DNA from: JAMXLO01 sp963776505 | Lineage (GTDB): Bacteria > Pseudomonadota > Alphaproteobacteria > Acetobacterales > Acetobacteraceae | NCBI GenBank assembly: GCA_963776505.1 | Contig: CAVZNH010000053.1 | Span: 124,001-188,000, forward strand | Direction of reading: 5' to 3' | Length of the DNA stretch: 64,000 bases | Part shown: piece after piece, positions 55,255 to 63,627 of the stretch | How positions within the stretch are numbered: the stretch's first letter is position 1 | Layout of the letters: the number at the start of each line of letters is the position of its first letter | Notes under the pieces: generated by a model | Databases searched by the model: none | What the model was told of the DNA's origin: nothing | The model's input: only the letters and a program-made list of their open reading frames with translations | Position numbers and translations under genes: made by a program

Positions 55255-55506
55255 ATGTCGATCATCGGCTGGCTGATCTTGGGTCTCATCGCAGGCTTCA
55301 TCGCCAGCAAGATAGTGAACAAATCAGGCGAAGGGGTCATCCTCGACATCGTGCTGGGGATTGTCGGCGCGATCGTGGGCGGCTTTCTGTTCAGCCTCAT
55401 CGGCGCTGCCGGGGTGACTGGCTTCAACCTCTACAGCATGTTCGTGGCGGTTATCGGTTCGGTCGTGGTGCTGATCATCTATCACGCCATAGCCCGCCGC
55501 GCCTGA
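55255..55506 (+). CDS. GlsB/YeaQ/YmgE family stress-response membrane protein
   Basis: An 83-residue protein: MSIIGWLILGLIAGFIASKIV, then GEGVILDIVLGIVGAIVGGF and a third helix (FVAVIGSVVVLIIYHAIA). The transglycosylase-associated (Pfam Transgly_assoc) signature is unmistakable. Function in envelope stress is inferred from homologues. ATG 55240 is a possible alternative start, but the usual family start is ATG 55255. Confidence 0.9.
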   Translation: MSIIGWLILGLIAGFIASKIVNKSGEGVILDIVLGIVGAIVGGFLFSLIGAAGVTGFNLYSMFVAVIGSVVVLIIYHAIARRA

Positions 55507-55535
55507 CTGCCGCGGGCCGCGCAGTCATAGTCCCG

Positions 55536-57151
55536 CTACGTCATGCTGATCCTGGTGAAGTCCTGATACCAGCTCTGCGCCGGATGGAACCCCGTCACCT
55601 TCTTGTTCATCGCCCGTGGATTGAGGTCGTGCACGATGAACAGCCACGGCGCCTCGTCCACCACCATCGCGTGGGCCTGCGTCAGCAACTTCATCTGTTC
55701 GGCTGGATCGAACGTCGCCTGCGCCTTCTTCAGCAGGTCAGTGCAGGCCTGATTGCTCCAGTGGCCCCAGTTGTAGTTGGTCGGCGAGAAGCTATCGATC
55801 GCGTAGTAGCGGAACATCGACGAGGGATCGGTGAAGCTGAGACTGATGTTGATGCCGTCGTCGCCGTGCGACTGCGGCGCGGTGGGCGCCGCGCGGACCG
55901 CCACCAGCATGGTGCCCCATTCGACTACGTCGAAGTCGATGTCCATGCCGACGGCCTTGAAGTTCTGCTGCATGAACTCGTTCATCGGGATCGGCACCAT
56001 CTGACCCGATCCCGACGTCGAGATCATGATCTTTGCCTTCACCGGCTTGTCCGGCCCGTAGCCGGCCTCCTTCAGCAGCGCTTTGGCCTTTTCAGGGTCG
56101 TAGCTGTAGCGGTTAGTCGGCGTGCCGAAATACGGACTGTCGGGCGGATACAGACCAATCGCCGGCTTCGCCGTGCCGTTCAGCATCTTGCACATGCCTT
56201 CGCGATCGACCGCGTAGTTGATAGCCTGGCGCACGCGCACATCCTTGAACGGCGAGTTGTCGAGGCAGTTCAGCGCGTACGGATAGGTGTGGGGATACGG
56301 CCACAGGCTGATCTGCAATCCCGCCTGCTTTAGTGAAGGGATCGAATCCGGCGGCGGCACCTCGATCCAGTCCACCTGGCCTGAGCGTAGCGCGGCGACG
56401 CGCGTGGTGGCTTCCGGCATCGGGTAGACCACCATCTTGTCTAGCTTGGGGACGCGCGCCTTGTCCCAATAGTCGTCGTTGCGTGTCATCTCTGGCGTAC
56501 TGGCCGAGCACAACCTTGGTGATCTTGAACGGCCCGGTGCCGGAGGGTTCCTTGGCGAACGCCGCCCAGGTCTTGCCGACCTTCTCCCACTGCGTCGGGC
56601 TCGCGATCAGGATACGGGTCAGCAGATAGGGCAGGAAGCTGAACGGGTACTGCGTCGTCAGGACGATGGTCTTGTCGTCGGCCTTCTCGAACTTGTCGAT
56701 CATCGACACGGTGGCGCGTACGATCGGCGCGGCGGGCGCATCGTATTGCGGCGACTTGTCGTCGTAGATCCGCCGCAGGTTCCAGATTACCGAAGTCGGC
56801 GTTGAACTCCGAGCCATCGTGGAACTTCACGCCCTGCCGAACTTCGCAGATCCAGCGCAGCGGATTGGTCTCGTCTGCATGCCACGCAGTGAACAGGCCC
56901 GGTGTGACGTCAGCCAGCTTGTCGGTGTGGGTGAAGTCCCAGTTGACGATGGAGTTGTAGGCCGGGTAGCCGAGAAAGCGGAAGCCTTCGCCACCGTTGT
57001 TCGGGATGCCGTGCGTCGTGGGCAGGTCCGCCGCGGTCATACCGATCCGGAGGACCTGTGGGCTGGCGGCAAATGCCGGCATTCCCGGAAGTACTGCGGC
57101 ACCTGCCGCCGAAGCCATGAAGCCACGCCTGGTGAACATCGAATTATCCAT
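55536..57151 (-). CDS. Peptide/nickel-type ABC transporter substrate-binding protein, two frameshifts
   Basis: SBP_bac_5 family protein of about 537 residues. The N-terminus MDNSMFTRRGFMASAAGAAV is a twin-arginine-like signal (TRRGFM), so Tat export is likely. Mature landmarks are WICEVRQGVKFHDGSEFNAD, GTGPFKITKVVLGQY, DDYWDKARVPKLDKMVVYP, LNCLDNSPFKDVRVRQAINYAV and YDPEKAKALLKEAGYG. The shifts are at AA 56793-56794 (join NADSVIWNLRRIY) and GG 56494-56495 (join QYAEMTRNDDYW), each one surplus base. It supplies substrate to the divergent DppBCDF-like importer starting at 58071. TAT and LPYLLTR-type residues give no ligand clue. Confidence 0.85.
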
Positions 57152-57180
57152 TCTTGGTGGTTTGTGGTTTCGCAACGGGA

Positions 57181-57885
57181 TCAGGCCAGAGCGGCCTCCG
57201 CGCCGACGCGTTCGATCATCCCGACCATCGTGTCGGTGTCGATCACATCGCAGAACGCGTGCGCCATTGCCGACAGCGTCGCGTTGTGCTCGTCGTCGTT
57301 GAACGTCGCATTGCCGTCAGCGATGAAGAACACCTTGTAGTTCAGCATCATCGCGTCGCGCGCGGTGGACTCGCAGCACACCTGCGTCGCGGTGCCGGTG
57401 ACGATCAGCGTGTCGATGTCGCGCTCCTGCAAAATCGCGTGCAGGTCCGACGATCCTGGTGCGAAGGCACCGAAGCGACGTTTCTGCACCTTGAGGTCCT
57501 GCGGCAGCACCTCAAGGCCGGGCCAGATGGCGTGGCCGAACGCACCCGGACTGAACGTCTCTATCATCCGCTGGCGCCGTTCCGGCGTGCAGAAATGCTC
57601 GAAGAACGTGGACCAGGTGGCGACGGCGACCTCATCGAACGTGTTCTGGATGTAGACCACCAGGCCACCCGCGTCGCGCAGCGCGGCGCTGATGCGGTTG
57701 ACGTTGGGCACGATTTCGCGTGCCGTGGCGATTTCGGCCACTTGGCCCGGAGCCATGAAGCCGTTCTGCAGGTCGACCACAATATGTGCAGTTCGCCCTG
57801 GAATTAGGCTGTCGAACACGCGAAGACCACCGCGCCGCTGGTTTGCACGGCTGACGACATCGGGGTGAATGGCGGTATTATGCAC
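57181..57885 (-). CDS. Cysteine hydrolase, isochorismatase-like family
   Basis: A 234-residue protein. The catalytic triad is recognisable: Asp in AHIVVDLQNGFM, Lys in KVQKRRFGAFAPGS, Cys in VTGTATQVCCESTARDAMML. The TQVCxEST-type elbow is closest to RutB/N-carbamoyl amidase-like cysteine hydrolases, which cleave ureide or amide bonds; an isochorismatase function is unlikely. The gene is 30 bp upstream of the binding-protein gene and shares a divergent region with an ABC operon, with an operator 29 bp before its ATG. It is probably part of an amide-utilisation module. Confidence 0.85.
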   Translation of the reverse strand: MHNTAIHPDVVSRANQRRGGLRVFDSLIPGRTAHIVVDLQNGFMAPGQVAEIATAREIVPNVNRISAALRDAGGLVVYIQNTFDEVAVATWSTFFEHFCTPERRQRMIETFSPGAFGHAIWPGLEVLPQDLKVQKRRFGAFAPGSSDLHAILQERDIDTLIVTGTATQVCCESTARDAMMLNYKVFFIADGNATFNDDEHNATLSAMAHAFCDVIDTDTMVGMIERVGAEAALA

Positions 57886-57914
57886 GATTACCTCGCTTTG
57901 CTGACTGGAGCGCC

Positions 57915-57931
57915 ATGCTGCGATGCAGCAT
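57915..57931. promoter_or_regulatory. Operator 1, inverted repeat
   Basis: ATGCTGCGATGCAGCAT has perfect 7-bp arms (ATGCTGC/GCAGCAT) around GAT, ending 29 bp from the cysteine hydrolase ATG (57885). Same sequence as operator 2 except one base in the spacer. Confidence 0.75.
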
Positions 57932-58025
57932 TTTAGTGTCCGGTCAGACAGGAAGGCAAATGCCTAAAGACTAGGCTGAATTTGCGGCTGGACAGATCGC
58001 TCCGTCTGCGGTCAAGTTGGGCATA

Positions 58026-58042
58026 ATGCTGCAATGCAGCAT
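58026..58042. promoter_or_regulatory. Operator 2, inverted repeat
   Basis: ATGCTGCAATGCAGCAT has the same arms around AAT, 28 bp before the permease ATG (58071). The two repeats are 111 bp apart and placed symmetrically in the divergent promoter, as expected for paired operators of one regulator. Confidence 0.75.
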
Positions 58043-58070
58043 AGCCTTGTCGCGCCGGGGAGCCCTCAGG

Positions 58071-59008
58071 ATGCTCATTTTTGCCGCCCGCCGCATCATC
58101 CAGGCGATCCCGATCCTGCTCGGGGTCTCGCTGGTCGTGTTCGGCCTCGTCCACATCGTGCCGGGCAACCCGATCGACCTGCTCATGCCGCCCGAGGCCT
58201 CGCCCGAAGTGATCGCCCAGATGAAGGCCGCGTTCGGCTTCGACAAGCCGCTCTACTTGCAATATCTGCTCTGGCTCGGCCGTGCGCTGCGGGGCGACTT
58301 CGGCCTGTCAGTGTTCAACGCGACGCCGGTGTGGGGCCAACTGATCACCGCTCTCGGCAACACCTTCGTCCTCGCCATTCTCGCAGCATGGTCGGCTTCA
58401 CGCTGGGCACCGTATTCGGCTTGCTCTCGGCGGTGTTCCACGGACGCTGGCCGGACAAGCTGTTCTCCGCGATCGCGACCACCGGCGTCAGCCTGCCGCA
58501 CTACTGGTGCGCCATCGTGCTGGTACTCGCCTGCGCCGTGCTGCACGACTGGCTGCCGGCGCAGGGCATGGGCGATGACTCGCTGCCGCTTTACGACAGA
58601 CTCGAGTATCTCGTGCTGCCGGTGGCAACGCTGTCGCTGATTCCAATGGGCGTCATCGGCCGTCTCGTGCGCGCGACCGTATTGGAGATCCTCAGTCAGG
58701 AGTTCGTCGGCGCGCTGACGGCCAAGGGCCTGACGCGTTGGCCGGTGATCCGCCACATCTGCCGCAACGCCGCCCCGCCCGTGCTGGCCCTGATGGGATT
58801 GCAGTTCGGCTACCTGCTCGGCGGCAGCATCCTGGTGGAGACCGTGTTCAACTGGCCCGGCTCCGGCAATCTGCTGAACCTCGCGATCTTCCGCCGCGAC
58901 ATCCCAGTGCTCCAGGCGACGATCCTGGTGCTCGCCTCGTTCTTCGTCGTGCTCAACCTGTTGGTCGATATCGCCCAGGCGGCGATCGATCCGCGCATCC
59001 GCCGGTAA
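58071..59008 (+). CDS. Peptide-type ABC transporter permease, DppB-like, frameshifted
   Basis: About 312 residues. The DppB/OppB N-terminus is MLIFAARRIIQAIPILLGVS with LVHIVPGNPIDLL. At C 58387 one base is missing; adding it joins TFVLAILAAMVGFTLGTVFG. The EAA-loop region LTAKGLTRWPVIRHICRNA and FGYLLGGSILVETVFNWPG complete the family signature. This is the only shift in the window that needs an added base. First gene of the importer operon, 28 bp after operator 2. Confidence 0.85.
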
Positions 59009-59013
59009 ACGCA

Positions 59014-59928
59014 ATGTCGCAGGCAACCGCCGATCTGGTCAGACGCGAACTCGCTCCGGTCGAAATAACGCCGGTCGCGGCGACGCCGGGTTACTGGAAG
59101 GCAGTCGGGCAACGCCTGATGCGCGATCCGGTCACCATCGCAGTCACCGTCATCCTGCTCGGTATCATCTTCATCTCGATTGCCGCGCCGTTGGTGGCGG
59201 GTGCCGATCCGTATGCCGGCAGCGTGCTCGCGCGATTGAAGCCGATCGGCACGCCGGGTCACTGGCTCGGCACCGACGAGACCGGCCGCGATCTGTGGGC
59301 GAGGCTCTGTTATGGCGGGCGGCTGTCGCTGCTCGCCGGTATCCTGCCGGTGTCCATCTCGCTGGTTGTCGGTGGCTTTCTCGGCATTCTCGCAGGCTAC
59401 GCGGGCGGACTGCTCGGCACGCTGATCATGCGCACGATGGACGTGTTCTACGCGTTCCCCTCCATCCTGCTGGCGATCGCGATCTGCGGACTGCTCGGCA
59501 ACGGGCTGTCGAATTCGGTGATCGCGCTGTCCGTGGTTTTCATCCCGCCGATGGTGCGGATCTCCGAGACGGTCACCACTCAGGCGCGGCACCTTGATTT
59601 TGTCGAGGCGGCGCGCGCGTCGGGCACCACGACCATGCAGATCATCCGGCATCATGTGCTGGCGAATGTGCTGGGACCGATCCTGGTCTACGCGACCAGC
59701 CTGATCAGCGTCTCGATCATTCTTTCGGCGGGATTGAGCTTCCTGGGTCTCGGCGTGACGCCGCCGCAGGCGGAATGGGGGCTGATGCTGAACTCGCTGC
59801 GCCAGGCGATCTACGTGCAGCCCTACGTCGCGGCGCTGCCAGGCGTGATGATCTTCATCACCTCGATGTGCTTCAACCTGATGAGCGACGGGTTCCGCAG
59901 CGCGATGGATGTGAGGCTGAACAAGTGA
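59014..59928 (+). CDS. Peptide-type ABC transporter permease, DppC-like
   Basis: A 304-residue permease from ATG 59014: N-terminal cytoplasmic extension, then RDPVTIAVTVILLGIIFISI, HWLGTDETGRDLWARLCYGGR (the DppC hallmark), and the EAA loop FVEAARASGTTTMQIIRHHV. The C-terminus has GLSFLGLGVTPPQAEWGLML. Partner of the DppB-like subunit, five bases downstream of its stop. Confidence 0.93.
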   Translation: MSQATADLVRRELAPVEITPVAATPGYWKAVGQRLMRDPVTIAVTVILLGIIFISIAAPLVAGADPYAGSVLARLKPIGTPGHWLGTDETGRDLWARLCYGGRLSLLAGILPVSISLVVGGFLGILAGYAGGLLGTLIMRTMDVFYAFPSILLAIAICGLLGNGLSNSVIALSVVFIPPMVRISETVTTQARHLDFVEAARASGTTTMQIIRHHVLANVLGPILVYATSLISVSIILSAGLSFLGLGVTPPQAEWGLMLNSLRQAIYVQPYVAALPGVMIFITSMCFNLMSDGFRSAMDVRLNK

Positions 59929-59930
59929 GT

Positions 59931-60968
59931 ATGACCGCTGATCCGCGTGATCGCGGCGGCCCTGCGCAGCCGCTGCTGCTGGTCAATGACCTGCGCAAGC
60001 ACTTCCCGGTTCGCGGCGGGCTTTTGGGCCGCCAGGTCGCCACGGTACAAGCCGTCGACGACGTCTCCTTCTCCGTGCGCAAGGGCGAAACCCTCGGCAT
60101 CGTTGGCGAGTCGGGCTGCGGCAAGTCCACCACCGCGCGCCTGCTCATGCGCCTGATCGAACCCGACGCAGGCGACGTGGTGTTCGACGGCGATCCGGTC
60201 GGCGACCGCCACGGCCTCAGTGTGAATGCGATGCGCCGGCAGATGCAGATGGTGTTCCAGGACAGCTACTCGTCACTGAACCCGCGCATGACCATGGCAG
60301 AAAGTGTCGCCTATGCGCCGCGTATGCACGGCCTGCCGGCCAAGGATGCGTTGTCGCGCGCGGAAGACCTGCTCGCCCAGGTCGGGCTGAACCCGCGTCA
60401 GTACGCGCGGCGCTATCCGCACGAACTGTCGGGAGGCCAGCGTCAGCGGGTGAACGTCGCGCGCGCGCTCGCGCTGGAGCCGCGCCTGGTGATCCTCGAC
60501 GAGGCGGTGTCGGCGCTCGACAAGTCGATCGAGGCGCAGGTGCTGAACCTGCTTGCCGAACTGAAGGCGCGCTTCAACCTGACCTATCTGTTCATCAGTC
60601 ACGATCTCAACGTGGTCGAGTATGTCAGCGACCGCGTGCTGGTGATGTATCTCGGCCGCGTCGTCGAGACCGGACCTGTGGAGGCGATCTACGCCCGCCC
60701 GCGGCATCCGTATACACGCGCGTTGTTCGCCTCCAAGCCGACGCTCGATCCCGATCGCCGCACCAGGGAAATGCCGCTGACCGGCGATCCGCCCAACCCG
60801 ATCAATCCGCCTTCCGGCTGCCGTTTCCGCACCCGCTGCGCCTTCGCACAGGCAATTTGCGCGGAACTCGTGCCGCCGCTCGCCGCGCCGGTGGATGGCG
60901 CCGATGACAGCGGCGCGCATCTCGTCGCCTGCCATCTGCCGCATGCACAGCAGGTGCTGCATGCCTGA
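59931..60968 (+). CDS. Peptide-type ABC transporter ATP-binding protein, DppF-like
   Basis: A 345-residue ATPase. Walker A VGESGCGKSTT, Q-loop MVFQDSYSSLNPRM, signature LSGGQRQRVNVARAL, Walker B LVILDEAVSALD, H-loop FISHDLNVVEYVSD; the C-terminal oligopeptide-transporter extension has CRFRTRCAFAQAIC. The start is ATG 59931; GTG 59925 is in frame and overlaps the permease stop. The second ATPase overlaps its 3' end. Confidence 0.93.
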   Translation: MTADPRDRGGPAQPLLLVNDLRKHFPVRGGLLGRQVATVQAVDDVSFSVRKGETLGIVGESGCGKSTTARLLMRLIEPDAGDVVFDGDPVGDRHGLSVNAMRRQMQMVFQDSYSSLNPRMTMAESVAYAPRMHGLPAKDALSRAEDLLAQVGLNPRQYARRYPHELSGGQRQRVNVARALALEPRLVILDEAVSALDKSIEAQVLNLLAELKARFNLTYLFISHDLNVVEYVSDRVLVMYLGRVVETGPVEAIYARPRHPYTRALFASKPTLDPDRRTREMPLTGDPPNPINPPSGCRFRTRCAFAQAICAELVPPLAAPVDGADDSGAHLVACHLPHAQQVLHA

Positions 60969-61968
60969 CATCATGCCCGTTGAAGCGCCGGTGTTGCGGG
61001 TCAACGATCTGACGGTGCGCTTCCGTCGCCGCGGCATGGATGTGGCGGCGGTGAACGGTGTGTCGTTCTCGCTGGCACGCGGCGAGACACTGACCATCCT
61101 TGGCGAATCCGGCTCCGGCAAGAGTGTCAGCCTGAAGGCGCTGATGGGCCTGCTGCCAGATTACGCGCAGATCGAGGGCGACGTCTGGCTGGACGGCAAG
61201 CCGGTGCTCGAGCTGCCGCCTGCGGAGCTCGCGAAGCTGCGTGGCAGTGCGGTCTCGATGATCTTCCAGGAGCCGATGGCGGCGCTCGATCCCGTCTATA
61301 CGATCGGCGAGCAGATCGCCGAGACGATCGTGCAGCACGAAGGCGTCGGTCGCGCCGCCGCGATGCGGCGCACCCTCGATCTGTTGGACCACGTAAAAAT
61401 TCCTTCAGCCGCCCGGCGGATGAAGAACTATCCGCACGAATTGTCGGGAGGCATGCGGCAGCGCGCGATGATCGCACTGGCACTTGCCTGTTCGCCGAGT
61501 GTGCTGCTTGCCGACGAACCGACCACGGCGCTCGATGTCACGGTGCAGATCCAGATCCTGCTGCTGCTGCGTCAGTTGCAGGAGGAGTTCGGCATGGCGA
61601 TCGTGTTCGTCACGCACGATGTGGGTGCGGCGGCGGAGATCTCCGATCGCATCGCCGTGATGTATGCCGGCCGCTTCGTCGAGACCGCGACAACGCGCGA
61701 GATCATGCGTTCGCCGCGGCATCCCTACACGGAGGGGCTTCTCGCATCGACGGTGCATGGCGGGTTGCGTGGCCGCGTGCTGGAGACAATCCCCGGTGCG
61801 CCACCCAACCTGGCGAATCTGCCGCCAGGCTGCTCATTCGCGCCGCGCTGCCGCTATGTCCGCGAAATCTGCACGCATGGCGAGGTGCCGGTGACCGTGT
61901 CGCCAGGCGGCGCCATGGTGCGCTGCGTCCGCGCCGCTCCCGTTCCAGCCCAGGAGGTGTCCGCATGA
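60961..61968 (+). CDS. Peptide-type ABC transporter ATP-binding protein, DppD-like
   Basis: A 335-residue ATPase: VNDLTVRFRRRGMDVAAVNG, Walker A LGESGSGKSVS, Q-loop MIFQEPMAALDPVYTIGEQI, signature LSGGMRQRAMIALALAC, Walker B LLADEPTTALD, H-loop FVTHDVGAAAEISD, and the extension CSFAPRCRYVREIC. It pairs with the DppF-like ATPase. ATG 60961 lies inside the previous gene, and the following small gene starts at 61965, so translation of the whole operon is coupled. Confidence 0.93.
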   Translation: MPDIMPVEAPVLRVNDLTVRFRRRGMDVAAVNGVSFSLARGETLTILGESGSGKSVSLKALMGLLPDYAQIEGDVWLDGKPVLELPPAELAKLRGSAVSMIFQEPMAALDPVYTIGEQIAETIVQHEGVGRAAAMRRTLDLLDHVKIPSAARRMKNYPHELSGGMRQRAMIALALACSPSVLLADEPTTALDVTVQIQILLLLRQLQEEFGMAIVFVTHDVGAAAEISDRIAVMYAGRFVETATTREIMRSPRHPYTEGLLASTVHGGLRGRVLETIPGAPPNLANLPPGCSFAPRCRYVREICTHGEVPVTVSPGGAMVRCVRAAPVPAQEVSA

Positions 61969-62153
61969 AACCCAGTGTCAGCGAAACCGAGTTCGACGTC
62001 ATGGTGAAGCAGACCGGCCTGCCGCTCAGTGCCGAGCAGAAGACGACGCTGTACGACGCGTACTGGATGCTGGAAGCGATGATCGCGCGGGTGAATGCCC
62101 CGATGCCGATCGAGATCGAACCCGCGCACATGTTCACTCCGGAGGTGCGGTGA
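61965..62153 (+). CDS. Small AtzG/GatC-like protein (62 aa)
   Basis: MKPSVSETEFDVMVKQTGLP continues with LSAEQKTTLYDAYWMLEAMI and ends EPAHMFTPEVR. The helix-rich body followed by the E-P-x-x-x-F ending resembles AtzG (DUF4089), the small partner that stabilises the AtzE amidase, and more distantly GatC. Its ATG overlaps the ATPase stop and its stop overlaps the amidase ATG, so the three are translationally coupled. The family assignment rests on this short pattern and context. Confidence 0.6.
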   Translation: MKPSVSETEFDVMVKQTGLPLSAEQKTTLYDAYWMLEAMIARVNAPMPIEIEPAHMFTPEVR

Positions 62154-63560
62154 TGGACACGATACCCACGATTGCCGAGGCCGGGAGGCTGATCGCGGCG
62201 AAGGAGCTGTCGCCGGTCGAACTGACCAAGGACTGCATCGCCCGCATGAAGGCGTATGACGACACGCTGCATGCCTTCATCCTGCCGACCGAGGAGCGCG
62301 CGCTGGCCGATGCGCGTGCAGCCGAGACGCGGGTGATGGCGGGCAATGCGAAGGGGCCGCTCGACGGCATCCCGATCGGGCACAAGGACATTTACTGCAC
62401 GGCCGGCATTCGCACGACAGGCCATTCGCGGTTGCTGGAACACAATGTGCCGGCGCAGGACGCCACCTCGGTGCGCAAGTGGGCCGAGGCGGGCGTGGTG
62501 CTGATGGGCAAGCTTTCGACACACGAGTTTGCCATGGGCGGGACCGTCGTTCGATCTGCCATGGCCGCCCGCGCGCAATCCGTGGAATCCCGAGCATTTC
62601 ACTGCGGGTTCTTCGTCCGGTACTGGTGCGGCGGTCGCGTCGGGCATGATCCTCGGCGGTACCGGCTCGGACACCGGCGGTTCGATCCGCGGGCCTGCGG
62701 CGCTGTGCGGCATCGCCGGCATCAAGCCTACCTACGGTCTGGTCAGTCGCGTGGGCGTGCTGCCGCTGTCATTCAGCATGGACCACGCGGGCCCGATGGC
62801 GTGGACCGTCGAGGACTGCGCACTGCTGCTTCAGGCGATGGCCGGACACGATCCCGCCGATCCTGCCAGCGCCGATCGTCCGGTGGCGGATTTCACCTCG
62901 GACATCGGCAAGGGTGTGAAGGGAATGCGCATCGGTGTGGTGCGGCATTTCTTCGAGGCCGACAATCCGGTCAGTCCCGCGACACTCGCCGGCATCAACC
63001 ACGCGCTCGATGTGTTCGAGCATCTGGGCGCCGAGATCAGCGATGTGAAGCTTTCGCCGTTGGCGGATTACAGCGCGTGCGGGTGGGTCATCATATCGTC
63101 CGAGGCGTACGCGATTCACGAGCCCTGGCTGAAGACGCGGTTCAATGACTACGGCGAACTGTTCCGCGACAGGATGGCCCTGGGTGGACTGATCCGCGCG
63201 ACAGACTACGTGCAGGCTCTGCGCCGTCGCCGCACGCTCTGCGAGGAAGTGAAGACAGCGATGGCGGGCTACGACATCCTGGTGTCGGCCTCGCAGACCA
63301 GCGAGGCGCCGAAGATCACCGAAGTGCCGAAATGGGCCACGATGGAGAAGCCGTCGCTGACCATGCCATTCAACCTGACCGGCTATCCCGCGATGAGCGT
63401 ATGCACAGGTTTCGGCATCGGCGGTCTGCCCGTGTCTATGCAATTGATCGCCAAGCCGTTTGCCGAAGCGGTGCTATTTCAGGCGGGCCACGCCTACGAG
63501 GTGGCAGTCGGCTCGCGCAAGCGCCGCCCGGTAATGGAGCTGGCGAAGGCAGCCGAGTAG
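62153..63560 (+). CDS. Amidase signature family protein (GatA/AtzE-like), frameshifted
   Basis: About 468 residues from ATG 62153 (GTG 62150 also in frame). The catalytic Lys is in GIPIGHKDIYCTAGIRT. An extra G in GGG 62540-62542 breaks the frame; the join reads FAMGGPSFDLPWPPARNPWN. The cis-Ser and nucleophile are in TAGSSSGTGAAVASG and GTGSDTGGSIRGPAALCG. The C-terminal FNLTGYPAMSVCTGFGIGGLPVSMQ completes the fold. It would hydrolyse an amide delivered by the ABC importer, with the small AtzG/GatC-like protein as a subunit. Stand-alone GatA function is unlikely because no gatB is present. Confidence 0.87.
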
Positions 63561-63566
63561 CCCCCC

Positions 63567-63623
63567 GTCATTGCGAGCGAAGCGAAGCAATCTCGGTCAG
63601 AATTGATCGCGATTGCTTCGTCA
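63567..63623. repeat. Dispersed palindromic repeat, copy 3 (complete)
   Basis: GTCATTGCGAGCGAAGCGAA followed by GCAATCTCGG, then, after a short spacer, the inverted segment GCGATTGCTTCGTCA. The arms AAGCAATC and GATTGCTT form a hairpin. It lies between the convergent amidase and the LivK-like gene. Confidence 0.6.
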
Positions 63624-63627
63624 TGCC

